Part shown: positions 33,769 to 41,682 of the stretch, piece by piece
Position numbering within the stretch: the stretch's first letter is position 1
How the letters are laid out: the number at the start of each line of letters is the position of its first letter
Source of the DNA: Halorubellus litoreus
GTDB taxonomy: Archaea; Halobacteriota; Halobacteria; Halobacteriales; Natrialbaceae
Assembly: GCF_037081675.1 (NCBI RefSeq)
Contig: NZ_JAZAQL010000003.1
Span: forward strand, 567,298-631,297
Direction of reading: 5' to 3'
Length of the DNA: 64,000 nt
Notes under the pieces: model-generated
Databases searched by the model: none
Seen by the model: only the letters and a program-made list of their open reading frames with translations
Told to the model about the DNA's origin: nothing
Made by a program: the position numbers and the translations under genes

Positions 33769-33792
33769 TGATGCCAGTTGTACCTTGGTGTC

Positions 33793-35124
33793 ATGCCACG
33801 AGGTGCCGAAGACGACCGTGGTAGCATGGGACGCCGAACGTACATCAAGGCCGGAAGCGTTGCAGCCTTGGCCGGACTCGCCGGGTGCACCGGTGACAGC
33901 GATAGCGATACCGACGCAGGCAGCGGCGGCGACGGCAGCGACGGCGGCGACGAAGGCAGTGGCGACGGCGGCGACGGCGGTTCCCAGGCCATCAAGGTCG
34001 GGAACCTCTCGCCGTTCAGCGGCGGACTCGGCTGGATAGGACCGAACTCGCGGCGCGCGGTCACGACCGCACTCGAAGGGGAGGGCGGCGTGAACACCGA
34101 AGGCGTTCTCGACAACACTGTCGAGATCGTCGAACAGGACAGCGAGACGAAGCCCCAGCCCGCCATCAGCGGCTTCAAGACGCTCGACAGCCAGGGCGTC
34201 GTGACGATGGTCGGCCCGTCGAGTACGGTCATGCCGAGTCTCGTCGACCCGGCACAGAACGCCGGTCTCTCTATCGTGTCGCCGATGACGGGCACGATCC
34301 AGCTCAACGACACCGGCGGGGAGTACATCTGGCGGACGGTTCCGTCCGACAGCATCGGTGCTCGCGCCCAGGCGAAGTTCGCGTACGAGGAACTCGGGTA
34401 CCGGAAGATGGCGCTCGCGTACAAGAACGACAAGGGCTCGCAGAGCTTCTCGAAGGCGTCCGGAGAGCACTTCAAGTTCCTCGGCGGAGAGGTCGTCACC
34501 GAGGTCGCACTCGACCCCGGCGCGAGCTCCTACCGGAGTGCAGTCCAGAAGCTCCAGGACACGGACGCGGAGGTCGTCTCCATGACCGCCGGCACCGAGG
34601 TTGCCGGTCTCTTCATCAAGAACTACGTCGAGGCTGGTGCGAAGGAGGACTACCAGTTGACGCTCGGGAACGACGTCCTGACGCCGGACTTCATCGAGGA
34701 GATGGGCGCGGACGTCATGGAGGGCATGGTCGGGCAGGCGCCGGCGCCGGGCCCGGCGTACGACCAGTTCCGCGAGAAACACAACGCCGTCCACGACAAG
34801 GAACCCGGGCCGTTCGCCGCGTCCGCGTACGACGCGATGACCCTCATCGGGCTCGCGTTCGTCGCAGAAGGTGAAGCAACCCGGGAGGCGGTCCCGAATC
34901 AGCTCGGCACCATCGGGAACGCACCCGGGAAGAAGGTCTCGTCGTTCGCCGAGGGCAAGAAGGCGCTCGAGAACGGCGAAGAGATCAACTACGTCGGTGC
35001 GGGGAACCCGCAGAACTTCGACGAGGAGGGCGACCCGCTCGGACCGTTCTCGGCGCTCCGCGCCAAGGACGGCTCCTGGGAGAAGGTGCTGACGTACTCC
35101 GCCGAAGAACTCGCGCAGGACTGA
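33793..35124 (+). CDS. ABC transporter substrate-binding lipoprotein, branched-chain amino acid type
   Basis: 443 residues. A Tat signal (GRRTYIKAGSVAALAGLAGCTGD) ends in a lipobox Cys, followed by an acidic Asp/Ser/Gly linker. The mature part is a periplasmic-binding type I fold: IKVGNLSPFSGGLGWIG, VGPSSTVMPSLVD, GLSIVSPMTGT, YLGYRKMAL-like ELGYRKMALAYKNDKGSQ. These proteins (LivJ family) deliver amino acids, urea, amides or other small acids. The genes behind it encode both permeases and both ATPases. In this setting the ligand could be a hydroxy acid or amino acid; the sequence does not decide it. Confidence 0.9.
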   Translation: MPRGAEDDRGSMGRRTYIKAGSVAALAGLAGCTGDSDSDTDAGSGGDGSDGGDEGSGDGGDGGSQAIKVGNLSPFSGGLGWIGPNSRRAVTTALEGEGGVNTEGVLDNTVEIVEQDSETKPQPAISGFKTLDSQGVVTMVGPSSTVMPSLVDPAQNAGLSIVSPMTGTIQLNDTGGEYIWRTVPSDSIGARAQAKFAYEELGYRKMALAYKNDKGSQSFSKASGEHFKFLGGEVVTEVALDPGASSYRSAVQKLQDTDAEVVSMTAGTEVAGLFIKNYVEAGAKEDYQLTLGNDVLTPDFIEEMGADVMEGMVGQAPAPGPAYDQFREKHNAVHDKEPGPFAASAYDAMTLIGLAFVAEGEATREAVPNQLGTIGNAPGKKVSSFAEGKKALENGEEINYVGAGNPQNFDEEGDPLGPFSALRAKDGSWEKVLTYSAEELAQD

Positions 35125-35210
35125 ACACGAATCGAGCCGGCAGCGTCCGGTCCCCGCGACCCACGACGTCATCCACTATGCTACGACACACGCTCCGACA
35201 CAGATGCATC

Positions 35211-35300
35211 GGGCTACAGACAGAGGCCGTTCCACCAGAGGGGCTACAGACAGAGGCCGTTCCACCAGAGGGGCTACAGACAGAGGCCGTTCCGCCAGAG
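35211..35300. repeat. Three tandem 30-bp repeats at the start of livM
   Basis: The 30-base unit begins gggctacagacagaggccgt and occurs three times head to tail, the third with a single change (ccaccagag to ccgccagag). Being a multiple of three, it keeps one frame open that reads ATDRGRSTRG repeats and continues in phase into livM from an ATG at 35204. It may be 5' leader DNA expanded by slippage or a repetitive N-terminal tail. Confidence 0.85.
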
Positions 35301-35308
35301 GGGTCGCC

Positions 35309-36280
35309 GTGAGTTACGCGACGCTGCTCGTTACCGTCGGCATCATCGCCGGCATCTACGCCCTGCTGGCGATCGGGATGAACATGCACTGGGGCGACAC
35401 CGGTCTGTTGAACTTCGCGCACGCGGGGTTCTTCGCCGTCGGTGCGTACACGACGACGATACTGACGACGCCCGCCGCGGACGGGCTCCTCGCGGAACGC
35501 ACCATCGGGTTCGACCTCCCGATCGTCGCTGGCATCGTCGTGGCGACCGTACTCGCCGCGGTCGTCGGCGTGGTCATCGCGCTGACGAGCATCCGCCTCG
35601 AAGGGGACTACCTCGCGATGGTGACCCTGAGCGCCGCGGAGATCGTTCGACTCCTCATCACGAACGAGTCGTGGCTCACGAGCGGCGCACAGGGCATCAA
35701 GAACATCCCGCGTCCCGCGTCCGGGGCGTTCCCGCTCGACCTCGGCGCCTTCGTCGCCGGGTACGACCTGTTCTACCTCGTGCTCGTCCTCGGTCTCGTC
35801 GGCGGGAGTTACGCGTTCTTCGAACGACTCTCCGCGAGTCCGTTCGGTCGCGTCCTGCACGCCATCCGCGAGGACGAAGCCGTGCCGCGTGCGCTCGGGA
35901 AGCGAACGCCACTGTTCAAACTGAAGTCGTTCGGGCTCGGCGCCGGTATCGCCGGCCTCGCGGGTGCGCTCTGGGCGCACTTCTTCTTCGCGATCACGCC
36001 GACGATGTTCCTGCCGTCGCTCACGTTCAGCGTGTGGGCGGCGGTCATCATCGGCGGCGCAGGCAGTTACGTCGGCGCCATCCTCGGCACGGTCTTCATC
36101 GTCGGAATCCGACAGGTGACGCGGTTCCTGCCGAGCGACATCCCACTGAGCGCCGAGCTCCCGTTCATCCGACTGATGCTCATCGGGGCGGCGCTCATCC
36201 TCGTCCTCTACTATCGGCCGCAGGGACTGCTCGGTGACGAAGAACGCATGGCTGCCGGCCAGAGCCTGGAGGGCGAATGA
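35309..36280 (+). CDS. livM: ABC importer permease, LivM type
   Basis: 323 residues with about nine helices. LLNFAHAGFFAVGAYTTTIL is the LivH/LivM signature near the N terminus; the cytoplasmic loop FGRVLHAIREDEAVPRALGKRT and SVWAAVIIGGAGSYVGAILGTVF are further landmarks. The GTG start was chosen because the protein then begins directly before helix 1; an in-frame ATG 105 bases upstream would add a 35-residue basic repeat tail, unlike family members. The stop overlaps the livH start. Confidence 0.88.
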   Translation: MSYATLLVTVGIIAGIYALLAIGMNMHWGDTGLLNFAHAGFFAVGAYTTTILTTPAADGLLAERTIGFDLPIVAGIVVATVLAAVVGVVIALTSIRLEGDYLAMVTLSAAEIVRLLITNESWLTSGAQGIKNIPRPASGAFPLDLGAFVAGYDLFYLVLVLGLVGGSYAFFERLSASPFGRVLHAIREDEAVPRALGKRTPLFKLKSFGLGAGIAGLAGALWAHFFFAITPTMFLPSLTFSVWAAVIIGGAGSYVGAILGTVFIVGIRQVTRFLPSDIPLSAELPFIRLMLIGAALILVLYYRPQGLLGDEERMAAGQSLEGE

Positions 36281-37143
36281 TGGCGGCGATAACCCAATTC
36301 ATCTGGTTCGGGCTCGTCTCCGGGAGCCTCATCGCGCTCGGCGCGCTCGGTCTGACGCTGATCTTCGGTATCCTCGACTTCATCAACATCGCGTACGGCG
36401 AGTACATGGCGCTCGGCGCGTTCATCGCGTACGGGTTGAACACGAGCACGGAACTCCCGATCTACGCCGTCGCCGTCGTCGGCCTGTTCGCGACCGGACC
36501 GCTCGCCGTCGCGATGGACAAACTCGTCTTCCAGCACTTCCGCGACCGTTCGTCGATCGTCCTGCTCGTCGTCTCCATCGGACTCGCGTTCATCCTCCGG
36601 AACCTCATCCGCGTCATCTGGGGGAGCGGGAGCAAGCGCTTCGACGTCCCGATCGAGGCGGCACCGACGTACTTCGGCGTGCAGATACTCGCCGACCAGG
36701 TCGCCATCGTCGCCCTGAGTCTGGTCGCACTCGGCGTGACGTTCCTGTTGCTCCGACGCACCGACATCGGGGTGGCGATGCGGGCCGCGTCCGACGACAC
36801 GGACCTGGCGCAACTCCGCGGTGTGGACACGGAACGACTCGTCACGTACGTCTGGCTCGTCGGCGGCATCATCGCCGGGCTCGCGGGCGTGATGCTCGGG
36901 CTCGACGGACAGCTCCGGCCGACGATGGGGTTCCTCGCGCTCATCCCGATCTTCGCCGCCGTCATCCTCGGCGGCATCGGTGACCCCGTCGGCGCGGTCG
37001 TCGGCGGGTACGCGATCGGACTCCTCCAGGAGGTCAGCGTGATCGTGATCCCGACCGAGTACAAGCCTCTCGTCGGGCTGGCGTTACTCGTCGTCGGCCT
37101 GCTCGTTCGTCCGGACGGCGTGTTCGGGGAGGCGACGCGATGA
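36277..37143 (+). CDS. livH: ABC importer permease, LivH type
   Basis: 288 residues with about eight helices. LGLTLIFGILDFINIAYGEYMALGAFIAY is the LivH signature (landmarks IFGILDFINIAYGEYMALGA). RRTDIGVAMRAASDDTDLAQLRGVDTERL is the coupling loop to the ATPase and FAAVILGGIGDPVGAVVGG follows. It overlaps livM by ATGA and livG by ATGA. Confidence 0.92.
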   Translation: MMAAITQFIWFGLVSGSLIALGALGLTLIFGILDFINIAYGEYMALGAFIAYGLNTSTELPIYAVAVVGLFATGPLAVAMDKLVFQHFRDRSSIVLLVVSIGLAFILRNLIRVIWGSGSKRFDVPIEAAPTYFGVQILADQVAIVALSLVALGVTFLLLRRTDIGVAMRAASDDTDLAQLRGVDTERLVTYVWLVGGIIAGLAGVMLGLDGQLRPTMGFLALIPIFAAVILGGIGDPVGAVVGGYAIGLLQEVSVIVIPTEYKPLVGLALLVVGLLVRPDGVFGEATR

Positions 37144-37904
37144 GCACCGAACCGCTGCTCGCCGTCGAGGACCTGCAGAAGACCTTCGGCGGTCTCGTCG
37201 CGGTCGACGGTGCGTCCTTCCAGGTCGAGAAGGGCAGCGTCGTTGGCCTCATCGGGCCGAACGGCGCCGGGAAGTCGACGACGTTCAACCTCATCACGGG
37301 GTTCTACGACGCCGACGACGGCTCCGTGCGCTTCCGCGGTGAGGAGGTCGTCGACGAACCGCCGGAGGAACGCGCACAACGCGGGATGGTGCGGACGTTC
37401 CAGATAACGCGCGAACTCACCGGCATGAAGGTCGGCCAGAACATGCGGTTGGGTGGACAGTCACACGACGGAGAGAAGGTGGTCCACGCACTCGCCGGGA
37501 GCGCGAGCGACCGCGAAGCCGAGATCGGCGAGCGCGCCGAGGAACTGCTCAAGGAACTCGAGCTCTGGGAGCTCCGCGACGAGTACGCGGGGAACCTCTC
37601 GGGCGGTCAGCGCAAGCTCCTCGAGCTCGGTCGCGTCCTCATGGCCGAACCGGACCTCCTCCTGCTCGACGAACCGATGGCCGGCGTCAATCCGAGCCTC
37701 ACCGACGACATCATCGAGAAGATCCACGACCTCAGCGACCGCGGCATCACGTTCCTCATCGTCGAACACGACGTCGACATGATAATGAACATCAGCGACA
37801 AGGTCATCGGGATGCACCAGGGTCGCGTCCTGACGAGCGGCCCGCCGTCGGTCGTACAGGACGACGACGAGCTGCTGGAAGCGTACTTCGGAGGTGAGGT
37901 CTGA
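37140..37904 (+). CDS. livG: ABC importer ATPase, LivG type
   Basis: 254 residues. Walker A GPNGAGKST, Q-loop TFQITRELTGM, signature LSGGQRKLLELGRVL, Walker B LLLLDEPMAGVNPSL and switch FLIVEHDVDMIM. MAGVNP and the C-terminal GXXXXVXXDXXLLEAYFGG pattern (PSVVQDDDELLEAYFGGEV) are typical of LivG. It pairs with LivF to drive uptake; it overlaps livF by one base (TGATG). Confidence 0.93.
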   Translation: MSTEPLLAVEDLQKTFGGLVAVDGASFQVEKGSVVGLIGPNGAGKSTTFNLITGFYDADDGSVRFRGEEVVDEPPEERAQRGMVRTFQITRELTGMKVGQNMRLGGQSHDGEKVVHALAGSASDREAEIGERAEELLKELELWELRDEYAGNLSGGQRKLLELGRVLMAEPDLLLLDEPMAGVNPSLTDDIIEKIHDLSDRGITFLIVEHDVDMIMNISDKVIGMHQGRVLTSGPPSVVQDDDELLEAYFGGEV

Positions 37905-38611
37905 TGTTCCTCGAAGCGGAGGACCTCGTGAGCGGGTACGGGGACGCCATCATCGTCAACGGCGCGAGCCTCTCGATGACCGAAGGCGAGATGGTGACAA
38001 TCATCGGCCCGAACGGCGCGGGGAAGTCGACGTTCCTGAAGACGATCGTCGGCCTGCTCCGGGTCCGCGACGGCCACGTCAGCTTCAAGGGCGAGGACAT
38101 CACGGACGTCGCCGCGGACGACGCCATCGACCACGGCCTCTGTTTCGTCCCGCAGGTCGACAACATCTTCCCGAACCTCACCGTCATGGAGAACCTCCGC
38201 ATGGGTGCCTGGTCGCTCGACGACGAGGCCGTCTTCGAGGAGCGCGTCTCGCAAGTCTACGAGCGCTTCCCCGAACTCGAGGATCGAACGGAGACGCTCG
38301 CCGGGAACCTCAGCGGGGGCCAACAGCAGATGGTCGCGATGGGAGCTGGCCTCATGCTCGACCCGGACCTCCTGATACTCGACGAGCCGTCGGCCGGCCT
38401 GGCGCCGGACCTCGTCGACGAGATGTTCGAGAAGATCACCGAGATCAACGACAAGGGAACCTCGATCCTGATGGTCGAGCAGAACGCGCGGCGTGCGCTC
38501 GCCGAATCCGACCGCGGGATCGTCCTCGACATGGGCGAGTCCCGCATGCAGGGGACCGGCGCGGAGCTCCTCGAATCGGAGGAGGTCGCGGAACTCTACC
38601 TCGGGACCTGA
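37904..38611 (+). CDS. livF: ABC importer ATPase, LivF type
   Basis: 235 residues. Walker A GPNGAGKST, FVPQVDNIFPNLTVMENLRMG (the Q-loop region typical of LivF), signature LSGGQQQMVAMGAGL, Walker B LLILDEPSAGLAPDL and switch ILMVEQNARRAL. The C terminus ends EEVAELYLGT. It is the last gene of the importer operon and converges with the lutB-like gene, 59 bases apart. Confidence 0.93.
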   Translation: MFLEAEDLVSGYGDAIIVNGASLSMTEGEMVTIIGPNGAGKSTFLKTIVGLLRVRDGHVSFKGEDITDVAADDAIDHGLCFVPQVDNIFPNLTVMENLRMGAWSLDDEAVFEERVSQVYERFPELEDRTETLAGNLSGGQQQMVAMGAGLMLDPDLLILDEPSAGLAPDLVDEMFEKITEINDKGTSILMVEQNARRALAESDRGIVLDMGESRMQGTGAELLESEEVAELYLGT

Positions 38612-38670
38612 CGCGGGGGTTCCTGCGCCAGGCGGCCATCCGTTCTTCTGGCGACGCGATGCTCGTCGAC

Positions 38671-40857
38671 CTACGGTGCGAGCAACTGGACCGGATGCCG
38701 TGGTTTGCGTTCCAGGAGCGCGTCGATCTGCTCCAGACAGGACGTCCCGCTCGCGACGACCGGCGCCTCCGCGACCGCGTCGCTCTCGAGTTGCGTCCGC
38801 AGTCGCTCGCCGACGTCCATACTGAGTTCGTAGTAGTCCTCCTTGTACCCGAAGCTCCCGGCCATCCCACAGCACTCCACGTCGGTCGTCGTGACGTCGT
38901 AGCCGGCTCGTTCCAGGACCTCGACCGTGTGCGCTTCCAGGTGGAGCGTGCGCTGCTGGCAGTGACTGTGGTACGCGAGCGCCTCGCCGTCGATAGTCGC
39001 GCCCGACAGCGTCGCGGCGTCCCCGCCGTTCTCCAGGAGGCCGTAGACGTACTCGAGGACCTCGTAGCTGTTCGCGTCGAGGCGCGCGGCGGTGTCCTCG
39101 TCGAGGAGTCTGTCGTACGCGCGCTGGAACATCGCGACGTCGCTCGGTTCGATGACGACCACGTCGCGGCCGTCGTCGAGGTAGGGGTCGAGGCCCCGCG
39201 CGACGCGTTCGGCGTGGTCGGTGGCCGTCGCGATCATGCCCTGCGAGAGCGGGGCGCGGCCGCTGGAGGCGACGTCCGGGACGACGACGTCCACGTCTAA
39301 CGCTTCGAGGAGTCTCACGGCTGCCTTCCCGCGGTCGGTCTGCACGTGATTCGTGTACAGGTCCGGGTAGAGGACGACGCGCCTTGTTGGGTTCTCGACG
39401 GTGACGTCGCGGTCGGCGACCCAGTCGACGAGGGTCTCGCGCTCGAACGCCGGCAGGTCGCGGCGCGCGTCGATACCGAGGGTACGCGACGCGAGCCGTT
39501 TCGAGACCGTCGTTCCGGCGAGCCAGTTCGAGACCGGGGCGGTCGCACTCGCGAGTTTCGCAACGGTCTCGAAGTTCCCGAAGAACCGCTTCTGGAGCGG
39601 CGTGCCGCCGGTCTCCTCGTCGGGCATCAGTCCGTCCACGAGCCAGTCGAGTTCGGTGTCGCCCTCGCGGTTGATTCGGTCGCGGACGACCGTGTTGATC
39701 CACGGGATGTCGATACCGACCGGGCAGGCGTCGACGCAGCGCGTGCAGCCCGTGCAGAGGTCGTTGAACTCGGCTGCGGTATCGAGCCCTTCGACGCCGG
39801 CTTCCCACCCGGTGGCGATGCCGCCCGAGTACGTCTCCCCGCCGAAGGCGTGGCCGCCGACGCTCTGGAAGTTCGCACACGAGTTCGAGCACGCCGAGCA
39901 CCGGATGCAGTACAGCGTCTCGCGGAGCTGGTCGTCCTCGCGCATGTCGAGCCGGCCGTTGTCGATGAGGACGAGGTGGAACTCGCGGTCGTTCTCGAAC
40001 GCGGAGATCGGCTGGGAGTCGTCCGCGAAGTCGACGACTGGCGTGTCGACGGGTGGGGTGAGTAGCGAGACGTACGACGTGATGTCCTGGCCGGTCCCGG
40101 AGCGACCGATGAGTTCGACGAACGGCTGGAGGTCGTCGACGGAGGGAATGACTTTCTCGACGCCACTGACTGCGACGTGGGTGTCCGTCGCCGCGACGCT
40201 CTTGCGGGCGTTCCCTTCGCTCGTGACGAGCGCCATCGTTCCCGTGTCCGCCGTGAGGAAGTTCGCGCCCGTGATAGCGACCTCCGCGTCCAGGATCTGG
40301 TCGTGGAGCGTCTCCCGTGCGAACTGCGTGAGTTCCGCGGCCGTCTCCAGGTCCGTGTCCGGGTCGAACAGCTCGTTGAACAGCCTCGCGATGTCGTCGC
40401 GGGACTTGTGGATGGCGGGCGCGACGATGTGCGACGGCGCTTCGTCGGCGAGCTGGAGCACCCACTCGCCGAGGTCCGTCTCGACGACGTCGACGTCGTC
40501 CGCGGCGAGCGCGTCGTTGACCTCGATCTCCTCGCTCGTCATCGACTTGCTCTTGACGACTCGGTCGGCCTCGCGGTCGTCGACGACGGTCCGGATGTAC
40601 TCGTTGGCGTCAGCGGCGTCGTCCGCGACGTACACGGTGCCGCCGTTCGCTTCGACGCTCTCGGTCAGTTCCTCGATGAGCGTCGGGAGCCGGTCGATGG
40701 CGTCGGCCTTGATGGCTCGAGCGCGCTCCTTGAGGCCCTCGTAGTCCTCGAGGTCCGCGACCGACTCGTAGCGGCCGTGGTTGAATCCCTGCGTGTTCTC
40801 CGCGACTGCAGCGCCCTCCGTCCGCATGAGCGTCCGGATCTCGTCGGCGTCGCTCAT
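38671..40857 (-). CDS. lutB: LutB/LutA-like Fe-S fusion protein (LUD, 4Fe-4S and CCG domains)
   Basis: 728 residues. Residues about 60-300 are a LUD domain (VVKSKSMTSEEIEVNDAL, EVAITGANFLTADTGTMAL). The ferredoxin-type motifs CIRCSACSNSC and CTGCTRCVDACPVG follow at about 320-385. The C-terminal 250 residues contain the CCG (heterodisulfide reductase-like) elements HSHCQQRTL and CCGMAGSFGYKEDYYEL, equivalent to LutA, so LutB and LutA are fused. With LutC this makes an L-lactate-oxidation-type iron-sulfur complex. It starts at MSDADEI directly behind four micro-ORFs that separate it from lutC. Confidence 0.85.
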   Translation of the reverse strand: MSDADEIRTLMRTEGAAVAENTQGFNHGRYESVADLEDYEGLKERARAIKADAIDRLPTLIEELTESVEANGGTVYVADDAADANEYIRTVVDDREADRVVKSKSMTSEEIEVNDALAADDVDVVETDLGEWVLQLADEAPSHIVAPAIHKSRDDIARLFNELFDPDTDLETAAELTQFARETLHDQILDAEVAITGANFLTADTGTMALVTSEGNARKSVAATDTHVAVSGVEKVIPSVDDLQPFVELIGRSGTGQDITSYVSLLTPPVDTPVVDFADDSQPISAFENDREFHLVLIDNGRLDMREDDQLRETLYCIRCSACSNSCANFQSVGGHAFGGETYSGGIATGWEAGVEGLDTAAEFNDLCTGCTRCVDACPVGIDIPWINTVVRDRINREGDTELDWLVDGLMPDEETGGTPLQKRFFGNFETVAKLASATAPVSNWLAGTTVSKRLASRTLGIDARRDLPAFERETLVDWVADRDVTVENPTRRVVLYPDLYTNHVQTDRGKAAVRLLEALDVDVVVPDVASSGRAPLSQGMIATATDHAERVARGLDPYLDDGRDVVVIEPSDVAMFQRAYDRLLDEDTAARLDANSYEVLEYVYGLLENGGDAATLSGATIDGEALAYHSHCQQRTLHLEAHTVEVLERAGYDVTTTDVECCGMAGSFGYKEDYYELSMDVGERLRTQLESDAVAEAPVVASGTSCLEQIDALLERKPRHPVQLLAP

Positions 40858-40898
40858 GCTGACTCCCCCTCGACGACGAGGACGTTGGCGTCGCTCAT
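40854..40898 (-). CDS. 14-residue micro-ORF 4 between lutC and lutB
   Basis: ATG to TGA encodes MSDANVLVVEGESA. It starts in the ATGA that ends micro-ORF 3 and its TGA overlaps the lutB ATG at 40857 (ATGA). It shares its first four residues with LutB and its last ten with the C terminus of LutC. Confidence 0.45.
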   Translation of the reverse strand: MSDANVLVVEGESA

Positions 40899-40939
40899 GC
40901 TGACTCCCCCTCGACGACGAGGACGTTGGCGTCGCTCAT
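40895..40939 (-). CDS. 14-residue micro-ORF 3 between lutC and lutB
   Basis: It encodes MSDANVLVVEGESA and is linked to micro-ORFs 2 and 4 by ATGA start-stop overlaps. Its coding status is inferred only from this arrangement. Confidence 0.42.
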   Translation of the reverse strand: MSDANVLVVEGESA

Positions 40940-40980
40940 GCTGACTCCCCCTCGACGACGAGGACGTTGGCGTCGCTCAT
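40936..40980 (-). CDS. 14-residue micro-ORF 2 between lutC and lutB
   Basis: It encodes MSDANVLVVEGESA and is linked to micro-ORFs 1 and 3 by ATGA start-stop overlaps. Confidence 0.42.
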   Translation of the reverse strand: MSDANVLVVEGESA

Positions 40981-41021
40981 GCTGACTCCCCCTCGACGAC
41001 GATGACGTTGGCGTCGCTCAT
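40977..41021 (-). CDS. 14-residue micro-ORF 1 between lutC and lutB
   Basis: It encodes MSDANVIVVEGESA; the Ile matches the VIVVEGESA end of LutC, whereas later units have Leu. Its ATG overlaps the lutC stop (ATGA) and its TGA overlaps the start of micro-ORF 2. Confidence 0.42.
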   Translation of the reverse strand: MSDANVIVVEGESA

Positions 41022-41557
41022 GCTGACTCCCCCTCGACGACGATGACGTCCACGTCTCGTGGGCCGTGTGCGCCGCGGACGAGCGCACCCATGTCCGCGG
41101 TGGCACTCGGGCCCGTGGCGACGATTGCACTCCCACGCGTCTCCGCGAACTCGTCGTCGAGCGCCGACAGTGCGTCGCGCATCGACGGCTGGATGTCGGT
41201 CGCGCGAACCACGGCGACGTGGTGCTCCACGAACAGGCTCACGAGTTCGCTCCCTGCAGCGGACGTCCGGAGGACGACGGACCCGTAGTCGGCGACGCCG
41301 AGCGCGGCGGGCGTGACGCCAGTCGTCGCCGCCTCGAGCGCTGCCGGGGTCGGGTCGACCGCGACCGGCGTCTCCGCCAGTTCGACGCCGTCCGCGTCGA
41401 AGGCGTCGTCGAGCGAGACGCCGACGGCAGGCGTCTCGAGCAGTTCAGTCAGGTATTCCTGGAACTCCGCGGCGTCGACGCGGTGGACGTCCACCTCCAC
41501 GGCGTCGGCCGCGTCCACGAAGTCCCCGAAGGCATCGCTCATGCGTGTGAGTGCCAT
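41018..41557 (-). CDS. lutC: LutC-like LUD-domain protein
   Basis: 179 residues. VDVHRVDAAEFQEYLTELLE, GVTPAALGVADYGSVVL and the C-terminal AIVATGPSATADMGALVRGAHGPRDVDVIVVE are LutC/YkgG signatures (GPSxTADIxxxxVxGxHGPxxxxVIL). LutC works with LutA/LutB in iron-sulfur-dependent lactate oxidation. A TATA-like ctaattag on the minus strand (41570-41577) precedes the ATG. An internal ATG five codons in (MSDAFGDF) is an alternative start. Its last codons are copied four times in the downstream junction repeat. Confidence 0.88.
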   Translation of the reverse strand: MALTRMSDAFGDFVDAADAVEVDVHRVDAAEFQEYLTELLETPAVGVSLDDAFDADGVELAETPVAVDPTPAALEAATTGVTPAALGVADYGSVVLRTSAAGSELVSLFVEHHVAVVRATDIQPSMRDALSALDDEFAETRGSAIVATGPSATADMGALVRGAHGPRDVDVIVVEGESA

Positions 41558-41682
41558 ACACAGTCACCGTCTAATTAGGTTCGCCTCCACGCGATATTGT
41601 CGTCGACGTTTGCGGGCCCCGGAGCGACTGGCACCCCTGATGAGTACCGCGAGCGCGTGGACTCACTCGCGCCTGGGCCCGT

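Larger units (their letters stand above)
33314..33792. other. 479-bp divergent intergenic region
   Basis: It separates the winged-helix regulator from the ABC importer binding protein. It holds the regulator's TATA element (about 33334-33343), the inverted-repeat cluster at 33408-33466, a 12-bp palindrome TGAATgtATTCA (33738-33749) and the TATA box attataag (33761-33768). A possible 17-codon frame from 33522 (MMTQKPHCGRVMADYVAE) has no support beyond its start and stop. Confidence 0.6.
40858..41021. repeat. Four tandem 41-bp repeats at the lutC/lutB junction
   Basis: Four head-to-tail units start at 41021, 40980, 40939 and 40898 on the minus strand. They are identical apart from one base in the first (ATC for CTC, Ile for Leu). 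Each unit is a copy of the gene junction itself: the first codons of lutB (ATGAGCGACGCC) joined to the last codons of lutC (GTCGTCGAGGGGGAGTCAGC). The 41-base period places each TGA in the frame opened by the preceding ATG. Confidence 0.92.

Noticed and set aside
40858..41021. CRISPR-like look of the evenly spaced repeats at the lut junction
   Set aside because: The units abut without any spacer and contain codons of the flanking genes, so they are tandem duplications and not a CRISPR array.
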